A stretch of 26,646 bases of DNA from Priapulus caudatus. Taxonomy: Eukaryota; Priapulida; Priapulimorpha; Priapulimorphida; Priapulidae. The stretch lies in NCBI RefSeq assembly GCF_000485595.1, contig NW_014577083.1, positions 744,111 to 770,756 on the forward strand. Direction: 5' to 3'. Position numbers and translations under genes: made by a program. The notes under the pieces are model-generated. The model was not told where the DNA came from. It did no database searches and was given only the letters and a program-made list of their open reading frames with translations. Shown here piece by piece: positions 1 through 8,477 of the stretch (position 1 is its first letter; every line of letters begins with the position of its first letter).

Positions 1-59
<59 letters not shown>
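1..59. repeat. (GA)n microsatellite
   Basis: Near-perfect GA dinucleotide run with one interruption near 39-40. It starts at the first base of the window, so the true array probably extends further left. Confidence 0.97.
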
Positions 60-99
60 TGTGTGGGAGAAAAAAATCTCTGTCGACGTTCCAAAGCTC

Positions 100-340
100 A
101 TTTCCGATTGCGGGGCAGCGGCGTCTTTGTTCTATTCGTGAAAATCTCGCGAGGAAACACGTGAGTTTTTGCCGTCGAATGACAGCTGCGATCGTAGCTC
201 CCCCGTGTGCGCGCGAGTAAAAGCTGATCTAACCTTTGCTGCTGCGTGTGACTGCGCGTGAATATCAAATCACGTGACAATCTTCCTTACGGTCGCGGTC
301 CTAGGATTGGTGCGTTCCGTGTGATTACGTCATCACTAGT
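100..340. promoter_or_regulatory. CpG-rich block with promoter-type motifs
   Basis: Complex, CpG-rich sequence between two microsatellites. Visible motifs are palindromic CTCGCGAG (146-153), E-boxes CACGTG at 158-163 and 271-276 (the second inside TCACGTGA), an inverted CCAAT box ATTGG (306-310), and a CRE-like TTACGTCA (325-332). In animals such motifs cluster in proximal promoters of housekeeping genes. No transcript start or coding exon can be placed next to it, so the promoter call is inference and the orientation is unknown. Confidence 0.3.
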
Positions 341-373
341 CGTTTGCTAGTATCAAAGATCGCCCGTCTCGCT

Positions 374-627
374 GGGGTGGGTGGGTGCGTAGGTAGGTGG
401 ATGGGTGGATGGTTGGATGGATGGATGGATGGATGGATGGATGGATGGATGGATGGATGGATGGTGGATGGGTGGATGGATGGATGGATGGATGGTTTTT
501 GGATGGATGGATGGATGGATGGATGGATGGATGGATGGATGGATGGATGAATGGATGGATGGAAGGATGGCTGGATAAATGGATGGATGGATAGATAGAT
601 AGAAAGGTAGGTAGATAGATATATAGA
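374..627. repeat. (GGAT)n tetranucleotide array passing into (GATA)n
   Basis: Long GGAT/ATGG array with a few interruptions (for example TTTTT near 496-500). From about 590 it turns into GATA repeats. Because four and three are coprime, the array stays open in several frames and gives spurious proteins of WMDG or SIHP repeats on the two strands. These are not genes. Confidence 0.96.
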
Positions 628-724
628 ATGCGTTCGCCTGCGTTCGTTTGTGTTCGATTATTGTCATATTATTCCCCAACGATTTATTAGAGAGCGCATG
701 CATGGTGCGTGCAGGGATACACGC

Positions 725-966
725 CTCAACACTATACCGATCACGGCTCCCGCCATTAGTACCGTATAGGTGCCGTTGTTGTCCTGCAATGTTCGCGGCC
801 GTGAATCTCAGGTTTTCCACCCGGGCCACCAGCGTCTTGCAAACCCTGAGACTGGGCGTGAGTCGCCCAGCAATGGAGGGTGCGTCCCTGTCAGCCCGAG
901 GTTTTGTTTGCGCAGGCTGTGTACCCCGCCTGTCAGTCAGAGAACCCCGATGGGGTTCGCTCGGGC
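725..966. other. GC-rich block with nested inverted repeats (possible structured element)
   Basis: Five perfect or near-perfect stems lie close together. They are 807-816 with 841-850 (one mismatch), 852-858 with 864-870 (CTGGGCG, 5-nt loop), 894-900 with 960-966 (GCCCGAG), 913-917 with 928-932 (CAGGC), and 942-948 with 952-958 (GAACCCC, 3-nt loop). The 894/966 pair encloses the last two hairpins, giving a three-way-junction layout. An inverted ACGGC/GCCGT pair lies further upstream near 745-777. It could be a foldback transposon remnant or a structured RNA. I recognise no known RNA family. Confidence 0.35.
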
Positions 967-1254
967 ACTAATTGGAGACAAAGTGTAAATTTGAACAACC
1001 CAGCTTGGATATGCACTTATGTTTATTCGCGGATTTGGCGCATTATTTCTCGCACGCAGCCCGAGGCGGCCGAAGTGGTCCGAAATTCCTGCACCTTCTC
1101 CCCTCGCGAGCCATTCGAACGCAGTTGGGCGTGAACAATTACACCTCAGCGAAAGTCTCGCCCCGGGGGGGAAGGGCGGCATCGCCGCGCGGCCGCGCTC
1201 AAATCCCCCATTAGCGTTCACGCACACTGCTAGTCGTTCAATAGTCTCATACCC
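967..1254. other. CpG-rich unique sequence, no gene seen
   Basis: GC-rich, non-repetitive DNA between the hairpin block and the TGCG array, with a G8 run near 1164-1171. Open frames here are only short upstream extensions of repeat-driven frames in the neighbouring array. Confidence 0.4.
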
Positions 1255-1276
1255 CGTGTGCGCGTGCGTGCGTGCA

Positions 1277-1324
<48 letters not shown>

Positions 1325-1580
1325 TGTGTGTGTGCATGTACATGCCATTGTGCGTACGTGTGTGCGTGTGGTGTGCGCGCCTGTGCGTGCATGCGCGCCT
1401 GCCTGCCTGTGCGCGTGCGTGCATGCGCGCCTGCCTGCCTGTGCGCGTGCGTGCATGCGATGCATGCGCGTGTACGACGTGCGTGCGTGTCTGTCTGCGC
1501 GCGGGCGTGTGTGCATGCGTGCGTACGTGCGATATGTGTATACGTACCCGTATCTATTTGCACGCGCGTATGTGTGTGTG

Positions 1581-1617
<37 letters not shown>

Positions 1618-1814
1618 GTGTGCGTGCATGCGTGCATTCGTGCATACGTGCGTGCGTGCATGCCTGCGCGTCTGCATGCCTGCGCGCGTGCGTGTGTGCA
1701 TGCGTGCGTGCGATGTGTACATATCCGTTTGTGTGTGTGTATGGGTGCGTGCCTACGTGCGCGCGTGCATGTGTGCTTGGGCTTATGAGCGCTCGTGTTT
1801 GCAAGCGTGCGTGA
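1255..1814. repeat. (TGCG)n/(TG)n compound array with 32-bp subrepeats
   Basis: About 560 bp of TG, TGCG and TGCA steps, with purer TGCG stretches near 1289-1330 and 1580-1618. Inside it a 32-bp unit containing ATGCGCGCCTGCC is repeated in tandem (about 1383-1414, 1415-1446, then a partial copy). All six frames are largely stop-free, which explains the Cys/Val/Arg-rich and Thr/His-rich frames covering it. Alternating purine-pyrimidine DNA of this kind can adopt Z-DNA. Confidence 0.95.
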
Positions 1815-2040
1815 GTTTCATGTTAAAAAGTTTCAAAGCAAGTTTATTTCAAATATAAATTTTGTATCTTTGTTGATTAATTGAATGTAAGCTTACAATA
1901 AATACCTAATTTCTTGCTGCTATAGTTCAAGTGTTTTGCCTGGTGGGTGTTTCAGACACACTAATATAATTCACTGTCACCGCATTATCCGCCAACATCG
2001 AAGCTTCGAGGAACACTCGAGGATCCCATCGGCATCGTTA
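1815..2040. other. AT-rich unique spacer
   Basis: No gene or repeat element recognised. It holds an isolated AATAAA near 1898 and a 12-bp perfect palindrome TCGAAGCTTCGA at 1998-2009. Confidence 0.35.
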
Positions 2041-2044
2041 TTCG

Positions 2045-2059
2045 CCGAGAGATGGCAGC
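2045..2059 (+). promoter_or_regulatory. CTCF-like motif
   Basis: CCGAGAGATGGCAGC fits the bilaterian CTCF core AGRKGGCRS exactly, with weaker agreement in the 5' half. It is a motif match only; one site of this length can arise by chance. Confidence 0.25.
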
Positions 2060-2072
2060 ACGAACATGTTTT

Positions 2073-2089
2073 CTGCTCAGTTTGAGCAG
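2073..2089. other. 7-bp perfect hairpin
   Basis: CTGCTCA at 2073-2079 pairs with TGAGCAG at 2083-2089 around a 3-nt loop, directly upstream of the 12-bp tandem repeat. Confidence 0.5.
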
Positions 2090-2093
2090 AGTC

Positions 2094-2139
2094 GAGCTAT
2101 GGTTTGAGCTATGGTTTGAGCTATGGTTTGAGCTATGGT
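2094..2139. repeat. 12-bp minisatellite, about 3.8 copies
   Basis: Three perfect units of GAGCTATGGTTT start at 2094, 2106 and 2118, followed by a partial fourth. The lack of divergence points to recent expansion. Confidence 0.95.
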
Positions 2140-2201
2140 ATGGTACGATACGAAGGCATTTCTAACATACGGCAATGTGCTTGCATTGGTTACATCAATG
2201 G

Positions 2202-2215
2202 CCGCTAGATGGAGC
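2202..2215 (+). promoter_or_regulatory. CTCF-like motif
   Basis: CCGCTAGATGGAGC matches the CTCF consensus CCRSYAGRKGGCRS at 13 of 14 positions. It lies about 150 bp from the other CTCF-like site in the same orientation. A weaker, similar core (CTAGTGGCG) lies near 2436-2444. Confidence 0.3.
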
Positions 2216-2224
2216 GAGCACATC

Positions 2225-2690
2225 ATCCGAGGTTGATTCGCGGTAGCGTCCTCTTACATGTAGACTACATAAATGTTGTAAAAATGAACTTGAAACTTTT
2301 AACTTATGTAAACTAAACACGGACTTTTTCATATAAAGGGACTCTATTCTAATTCGACGCCTAATCAGCACCCTCATAATGAGTAGATCGATAAAGCAAA
2401 CTTGATCTTTCCATGACAGATTCACTATTCCACATCTAGTGGCGTTTTATAATATTAAAGCTTTCGTTACATTTAAATGTAAATATTGATGTTAATATAA
2501 AGTCGCGTATACATATGGTAAGAGTTATTTTAATAGTCCATATAGTTCCAATGAAGAAATTATGGATATACGTTTGTAAGTTTACACATCGTAAAACGCC
2601 CTCCCCCAACAAGTACACTGTGAAATTCGACCTGTTCGAAACCAATTTATTTGAGCCAACAAATTCATCTTCCTACTCACCTACATACAT
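2225..2690. other. AT-rich unique sequence, no gene seen
   Basis: Ordinary complex AT-rich DNA. Short minus-strand frames of 69-76 codons show no recognisable domain or compositional signature. Confidence 0.35.
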
Positions 2691-2975
2691 ATAAATATCT
2701 ATATCTATTTCTTTACAAGGGAAAACAGATAGGTATAGGTAAGGTATTCCGTCAAATAGCAAAATAGAGTAAGCAGGTAGGTCTTAGGTATTTCGCTACA
2801 CATTTATGTAATACAAGCAGGTAGGCATAGCTATTTCGCTACATGGGAAAGCAGATAGGTACAGGTATAGCTATGGATGAAGGTAGTCCCAAAATAGGAA
2901 AGCGGGTAAGCAGGTAGATATAGTTCTTTCATTACATAGGTAAGTATATAGGTACAGGTATACCGTCACATAGTT
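2690..2975. repeat. Degenerate minisatellite (AGCAGGTAGG/TATTTCGCTACAT words)
   Basis: The words AAGCAGGTAGG, GCAGATAGGTACAGGTA and TATTTCGCTACA recur irregularly, about 30-45 bp apart. Diverged relatives of the same words occur at 5860-5905 and 6005-6090, so this is an old dispersed family in the locus. Confidence 0.6.
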
Positions 2976-2981
2976 AAGTAC

Positions 2982-3019
2982 GTCTCTCTCCCACTCTCTC
3001 CCTCTCTTTTTATCTTTCT

Positions 3020-3053
<34 letters not shown>

Positions 3054-3330
3054 TTATCTCTTTATCTATCTATTTATCTCTTTCTCTCGCTCTTTCTCGC
3101 TCGGTCTGTCTCTCCGCCCCCCAAACCTCTCCATCTCTCCACCTCCAACTTCGCAATTATTTATCTCTGAATTCCTTTTCATCGGTTACTCGTCTCTCAT
3201 ATTTTCGCTATTTCTCTTTTCCTCGTTCACCCCCTTGCATATTCCATCCGTCTCTTCCTACCCCCTCTCCCCCTCTTCCTCTATGTCTGTGTCGCTGGTT
3301 CGCGCCATAGGTCTCACCCACTCTCTCACT
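2982..3330. repeat. Polypyrimidine tract with (CT)n core
   Basis: The plus strand is almost entirely C and T from 2982 to about 3270, with a clean CT run near 3026-3046. No coding content. Confidence 0.9.
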
Positions 3331-3837
3331 CGATGACACTGTCTCAGCCTCAGCAGCGAACTCGGTTCCCACCCTTATGAAGACTATTCAAAGGGAAATC
3401 GCGGATAATACATGTACATGGTTTGTGCGGTCGACGTGTGTGTGTGCGGGGAATTGTTGTCGCCGTGCTATAGTGTGTGTGAGTAGCGCATGCACCCTGC
3501 GTGCGCGATGCACAAACATAATGGCCGCTCCATCGTGATACACCGAGCAGCCGGATAATACCCGTAATTACCTCACTAGCTATCTAGTCAGAGCAAATAT
3601 CACAACACACATACACACACTAACTTGTTAGTATATACACAACAAGTATTGTCATCGGGGTGTTTCGTGTTACGCCAAGTAGGCCTATCCACTTAGTGTA
3701 ACGTTCTCGGCATAGCGTAAAAAGTCAGACAGACTAGCACTCACGGCACTACGGTGGATATTACAGTGTGTAAAATCATCTACAACCATCAGTACGCTTA
3801 TCAACAGAACAGTATTATGAAGATGTGGTGTAATAGA
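3331..3837. other. Unique spacer with short TG/CA runs
   Basis: Mixed-composition sequence with a short TG run near 3436-3480 and CA steps near 3603-3620. An imperfect inverted repeat (about 3669-3680 with 3691-3702, 10 of 12 paired) is visible. No gene is recognised. Confidence 0.35.
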
Positions 3838-3883
3838 ATCAGGAGTAAGATAATATAGGATCCTATATTATCTTACTCCTGAT
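3838..3883. mobile_element. Perfect 46-bp palindrome, minimal member of an ATCAGGAGT foldback family
   Basis: The two 23-bp halves (3838-3860 and 3861-3883) are exact reverse complements with no spacer and GGATCC at the centre. The ends ATCAGGAGTAA are the same as those of the element at 6872-7021. The trinucleotide AGA directly flanks both sides (3835-3837 and 3884-3886), as a 3-bp target-site duplication would. The sequence resembles a terminal inverted repeat pair with everything internal deleted. Identity as a mobile element is inferred from the shared ends and duplications; no transposase is present. Confidence 0.6.
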
Positions 3884-3916
3884 AGAATATTGGTAAATTT
3901 GGTTTACATACATTTG

Positions 3917-4230
3917 TTGTGTGTGTGTGCGCGCGCGCGTGTGTGTGTGTGTGTGTGCGCGAGTGTGCGTGCGTGCGTGCGTGCGCGCGTGCGTGTGTAT
4001 GGTGTGTGCGTGTCCGTGTCGGCGCATGCGTATGTGTGGTTGCACATGTATTTGTGCGTGTGCGTACGCGCGTCTGCATGCGTATGTGTGGTTGCACATG
4101 TATTTGTGCGTGTGCGTGTGCGCGTCTGCATGTGTGCGTGTGCGCGCGTGTGTGTCGTATGTGTGCGTGTGAGTGTGCGTACGCGTGTAGTTATGCGTAT
4201 GCGTGTGTCATTAGTGTGCGTGTGAGCGTC
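3917..4230. repeat. (TG)n/(TGCG)n array with a 52-bp tandem duplication
   Basis: TG and TGCG steps throughout. Within it, 4025-4076 is duplicated at 4077-4128 with only two differences; the unit contains GGTTGCACATGTATTTG. Open frames on both strands are by-products of the repeat. Confidence 0.95.
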
Positions 4231-4456
4231 AGACGGGAATCCCTTCCAGGCACGGAAGCTATGATATCTTACTTGACGTAGCTGTAGCGATGTAAAAACA
4301 CACACCAGCATTCAGAATGAAACAATTGAATCGACGAACACACGATGAAATACGCGTAAAATCCACGCGCCAAAAAAGACGAGTGAATGAGAGCGATAGA
4401 TATATGCACGGCGCCGTCAATTGTCAATTGTGAGTTGAATTCGTTCGAACATTAAT

Positions 4457-4503
4457 CGTGTGCGTGTGCGTGCGTGCGTGCGTGCGTGCCGGCGTGCGTG
4501 CCG

Positions 4504-4542
<39 letters not shown>

Positions 4543-4584
4543 TGTGTGTGTGTGCGTGTGTGTGTGTGTGTGCGTGCGTGTGTG
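4457..4584. repeat. (TGCG)n/(TG)n array
   Basis: TGCG tetranucleotides with two CCGGCG interruptions (near 4489 and 4501), then TG dinucleotides. Confidence 0.96.
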
Positions 4585-4599
4585 AACATTAGATCTCAG

Positions 4600-5265
4600 C
4601 CAGACCACGTTAAATGCGATATTGCTCTACGGCGGAAATAAATTCAATTTGTAGCATGCGTTTGCCTATCTAACGCAATTCGATATTCGCCGTGTCCGAA
4701 AACTTGTTTGATTTCATTCGCTCTCGTATTGTTGCTGTATTAGGCGAAGCAAATGTGATCAGTGTTTAAAACATTATCCACGCGTCGCGTCTAGAGGCGT
4801 CCGCGCATTGTACGAGACGCAGCTCGCCCGAATTGGGCTTCGTCGATACATCGAAAATTCAATCAGAGTCGGTAATCGAATGACGCAGCTAGGCGTTGCA
4901 TTAGTTGGAACAATGAATAATCTGCGGCTATTGTGTCGGCCGTCGCTTGACGGGCGGGGACAGATGCAACGTGCGGAATCAGCAAGAGTTTTTTTTTCTC
5001 TCGATGTTCTGATTGCGTTACCCGAGAATATCATAGTGAAAACTCTACGAGTGGCTTGATAGAGCTTTCGTGCGAATATGACTTGCGTATGACGTACGTC
5101 TACATGTAGTCTCGTCGCCCGTCCCTCTCGAATGAGATTTTCGAAGTCTTATGCGCAATCATATAAGTCACAAGAAATCGCAATAATTTCATGCGCCCTC
5201 CATTAGTGACAAATATTATGTACGATAACCTATTAAAAATGAGTGGATAGATGAATTTATGAATG
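4600..5265. other. Unique sequence, no convincing gene
   Basis: Complex, moderately CpG-rich DNA. Overlapping frames of 83 codons (plus, 4808-5059) and 86 codons (minus, 4774-5034) cover it. Neither has a recognised domain, and both run through a T9 homopolymer near 4989. Confidence 0.3.
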
Positions 5266-5269
5266 TATA

Positions 5270-5345
5270 TGAACGAACGAACGAATGAACGAATAAACAA
5301 ACGGCCACCAGATTCAATGAATGAATATGTGTGTGTGTGTGTGTC
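5270..5345. repeat. (GAAC)n followed by (TG)n
   Basis: Imperfect GAAC/GAAT tetranucleotides at about 5270-5300 and a short TG run at about 5329-5344. Confidence 0.85.
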
Positions 5346-5752
5346 ACGTACATGTGTACATGTTTACATGTTTGTGTGTGAGTATGTTTGTGCCCGTACG
5401 TGTGTAGGTACGTACGTACAGATGCGTGACACAATCTAACTAACCATTTAGTTATTCTATCTCTCATTCTTCTCCCCCTCCCCACACACACTTTCTTTTT
5501 TTTGTTCCGCTCAGTAATTCACACATTCTCTATATTTGTTCTTTCAACTTTCTTTTCATCATACATTCTACTCCCCTTCATGCATTCAGCCTAACTTTGC
5601 GGGTTAGTTAGGCCTACATGTATGATGATATTCCTTACTCAGTGTAGAAAATACCGATCAAAACATTATAATTTGATATCCGTGTCAAACGACGATATTG
5701 CAATAAATGCAATGGTAACGTTGGATGATGGCGTGAAATCAGATGCGTGCGG

Positions 5753-5855
5753 GCGCGCGTATGTTTCTGTGCATGCGCGTGCGTGCACGTGCGCGCGTAT
5801 GTTTCTGTGCATGCGAGTGCGTGCACATGCGAGCGTATGTTCCCGTGCATGCGAA
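5753..5855. repeat. 38-bp minisatellite, about 2.7 copies
   Basis: Units start at 5753, 5791 and 5829 and share CGTATGTTTCTGTGCATGCG. The third copy is partial and more diverged. Confidence 0.93.
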
Positions 5856-5902
5856 TGTAGCAGGTAGATTTAGACATTTACTTACACAGATATGCAGATA
5901 AG

Positions 5903-6010
5903 ATCAGGTATTCTATCTATTCTATAAGGTATTCGATATTCTATTCTATATCAGGTATTCTATATTTTATTCTATATCAGGTATTCTATATTTTATTCTA
6001 TATCAGGTAT
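5903..6010. repeat. 26-bp AT-rich minisatellite, about 4 copies
   Basis: Units built on AGGTATTCTATATTTTATTC start at 5927, 5953 and 5979, with partial copies on both sides. The copies at 5953 and 5979 are identical. Confidence 0.93.
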
Positions 6011-6239
6011 TTAGTCACATGAGTACGAAAAGTAGGCGGGTAGGTAATGAACTCCCTTGCACAGATAAGCAGATAGCCTGAGATAAATATGGATAGCCCA
6101 TAACACGCAGGCCACAATATAAGAATGACAAGGCAATTATGAAAGAAACCTGATTAAACGTCTATATTCAACATGAGCATTCGCGAGCAATATCAAATGT
6201 TTCACCTGTGGATGGGCTTATTGCTGCACACTCTAGATA

Positions 6240-6291
6240 TAGTCCAGTCAATATATGTCCAGTCAAAAATTTTCATATATTGACTGGACTA
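6240..6291. repeat. 18-bp perfect inverted repeat (hairpin)
   Basis: TAGTCCAGTCAATATATG (6240-6257) and its exact reverse complement (6274-6291) flank a 16-nt loop. The loop itself repeats the stem word TCCAGTCA at 6258-6265. It may be a minimal foldback element or a short hairpin transcript. No target-site duplication is clear. Confidence 0.8.
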
Positions 6292-6315
6292 ATAAAAACT
6301 AAGAGGGGTGAAACT

Positions 6316-6331
6316 GGCTACCATGGAAACG
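6316..6331 (+). promoter_or_regulatory. RFX X-box-like motif
   Basis: GGCTACCATGGAAACG resembles the RFX X-box (GTTRCCATGGYAAC), a motif of ciliary-gene promoters in animals. It is a single match with no adjacent gene, so it may be chance. Confidence 0.2.
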
Positions 6332-6512
6332 AACACAACAATAAGGGTAAAAAATGGCGATGAAAGGAAGCATTCACTCGTAACAACCCGCCAGAATCTG
6401 ATCATGATCGAACAAGCAGGATTTGGTGAGGCTCACCCGAAGATATAATCCAAATCTAATTCCACATCGGCGTTCTGTCTCTTCGTGTTAAGCTCATCAT
6501 TACGGAGCAGGA

Positions 6513-6672
6513 ACAGTAATGCGAGGGTCTGACGTCATGACCAGAAGTTTTGCAGAAGCTGGTGAGAACATAAAGCTTTAGATAGACCGAAGTACAGTAA
6601 TGCGAAGGTCTGACGTCATGACCAGAGGTTTTGCAGAAGCTGGTGAGAACATAAAGCTTTAGATATAGACCG
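6513..6672. repeat. 81-bp tandem duplication, each copy with a full CRE
   Basis: 6513-6593 and 6594-6672 are nearly identical: two substitutions plus a 2-bp insertion near the end. Each contains the palindromic CRE TGACGTCA (6530-6537 and 6611-6618). The duplication is young, and it doubles a candidate CREB/ATF site. Confidence 0.95.
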
Positions 6673-6871
6673 GCGAGCGATCACTGAGGGCAAATATCCG
6701 TGAATTCCGATAAAACGTTGCGTAACAGACAGTTACAATTCCTTGCAGTATTTACTTCGATATACGAGTTCCATATGTTACGCTATAACAAACGTATTAC
6801 TACAAAGTAACGCATAAAAAGACGGATAGGCTTGGTCGGAACATCGTTCGCATTGGTCCGGATTAGATATT

Positions 6872-7021
6872 ATCAGGAGTAAATAATAATAGATTATATC
6901 TATATATATCTTATATCTTATCCGGATATCTTATCCGGATTAGATATTATCAAGAGTTAATAATAATAGATTATATATATCTATATCTTATATCTTATAT
7001 CTATTATTATTCACTCCTGAT
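6872..7021. mobile_element. MITE-like inverted-repeat element with ATT target duplication
   Basis: Ends are ATCAGGAGTAAATAATAATA (6872-) and its near-exact reverse complement (to 7021), with one mismatch over about 23 bp. ATT flanks both ends (6869-6871 and 7022-7024). A 77-bp tandem duplication (6858-6934 and 6935-7011) includes the left flank CCGGATTAGATATT. The original insertion was therefore probably the 73-bp palindromic unit 6949-7021, with the duplication occurring later. It shares ends with the palindrome at 3838-3883. No coding capacity. Confidence 0.7.
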
Positions 7022-7277
7022 ATTATGCCCTCACCTCAGCAACGAGTCGTTTGGAAATATAGTCGGTTATTGGCATCGATTGGAAGCTATTCAGAAGGAG
7101 CTCGTATAGGCATTGGCAGCAGTCGCTGGTGTCTCATTGTCTGTTAGGGTTATCCGAAAATCGTATTACTAACGATCCACGATGACGAATATAGATTGAC
7201 GGTCATGCTGTAAAAATGGCATGCATCCGTCATGTATGCCATACACAACTATATATCTCCTGATTAAATTGCCACTT

Positions 7278-7315
7278 CCTCTCTCTCTCTCTCTCTCTCT
7301 CTCCCCCTCTCTCTC
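7278..7315. repeat. (CT)n microsatellite
   Basis: CT run with one CCCCC interruption. Confidence 0.95.
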
Positions 7316-8420
7316 AGCTACTTCGATTTTATAAATTGGTTATGAATTTTGACGGCTAGCAGCACTTACTAGTTTACACGTACGATGTGTCCTCACATTA
7401 TGAAGTCCACGCGGAAGTAAATTGTGAACGCTGCAGATTTCGCGTGAAATGCGTTTCCCGTTATCCTGTACAAATTGTAAACCTCGTGAATCAACACGTC
7501 CTATCAATTATCCCAACGATAGGCGAATGGCCAGATTTCGCATGTTATGTGAATACGCTCTATTGCTTCGTACGACCATATTGCAACGCCAGTACTGTGA
7601 GTATACCGATTGACAGAATTGTGGCGACAGGACGGGCGATCTTAGACACCCGCACTACACTGTGGTGGCGAAGTTGATGAAGCTTTACTAAGCCCTAGAA
7701 ATCGCATCTGCAGAGTATAATTGCGATAGTCAGTTTGTCGGCGGGTAGATACGTTAATGTGAGCATTCAGTAAAAATATTCATTAAAGTTTCTCGCTTGC
7801 ATATCTCACCATTTACTCACTCATTCTGTTATCTTTTTACGTTATACTATTGTGTATCTACTATATTCCATTCCTACATGCCACGCTACCATTTCTCAGC
7901 CTGCTCTGTTTTACCTCCTAGTCGGCACCGTAATATTGCCAGGTTATAGATTATCCATGTTCAGCAGTTGTGGAATCTTGGGACTGGTAAAGCATTTCGA
8001 TTGCTGAACCTTGAAATACTATTGACATGTGTATGTGACATGTGAGGCATTCGTTCTATTAGCAAACTATCATTTATATCATGATAGAATTCAGTATGGC
8101 AAATATTTTTGAAGATCACTGGCTGCATGGTTATCAAGTCGAGGTCTATTTTAGTCACATAGAATGACGTGACTGCCAGATATGCGTGATTATATCGGCT
8201 CTTCACAGGTTGACGAAGAAAGCTGAAGCTAATATTTCAATCTATTATGATGGCTTTTAATTTATTTGCTATTTATTCGCTTAAATCTATATTGGGTACC
8301 GTTGTTACAAAGTGCCGTGTTCGGTCGTAACAAATACGTTAGTTTATACTAATTCTATTTACCCAATTTATTGTAATATTTTTTATATATGGAAAGGAGT
8401 TTGTGTGTTGTGAAATAAAA
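7316..8420. other. Unique sequence, no defended gene
   Basis: Complex DNA of mixed composition. The best open frame is 96 codons (plus, 7387-7677). It has normal amino-acid composition and seven or so cysteines, including a CxxC near its start, but no family match, no clear splice sites and no upstream promoter. The remaining sequence is AT-rich without visible repeats. Confidence 0.3.
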
Positions 8421-8422
8421 AA

Positions 8423-8477
8423 GGTTAGAGATTCAAGGCTATCGATGTGTACGTGCAAAGGTCGTTGGTTCGACCCA
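8423..8477 (+). repeat. tRNA-like fragment (SINE head) with A- and B-box
   Basis: GGTTAGAG (8423-8430) followed by AAGGTCGTTGGTTCGACCCA (8458-8477) reproduces the A-box region and B-box arm of a tRNA-derived SINE promoter. The spacing, about 44 nt from A-box to B-box, is plausible. The 5' acceptor strand is missing and the region before it is A-rich, so this is a truncated or diverged SINE or tRNA pseudogene rather than a functional tRNA. No SINE family name can be given. Confidence 0.5.

Noticed and set aside
344-829. WMDG-repeat and SIHP-repeat frames
   Set aside because: They are products of the GGAT tetranucleotide array.
937-1858. Frames of 176-279 codons rich in Cys/Val/Arg or Thr/His/Ala
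   Set aside because: They are translations of the TGCG/TG array and are open on both strands. The complex sequence at their ends is only short run-on.
4808-5059. 83-codon plus-strand frame of normal composition
   Set aside because: It is overlapped by an 86-codon antisense frame, has no recognised motif, and passes through a T9 homopolymer.
7387-7677. 96-codon plus-strand frame with several cysteines
   Set aside because: Composition is protein-like, but there is no recognised domain, no splice sites and no supporting neighbour. A frame of this length is expected by chance in 26 kb.
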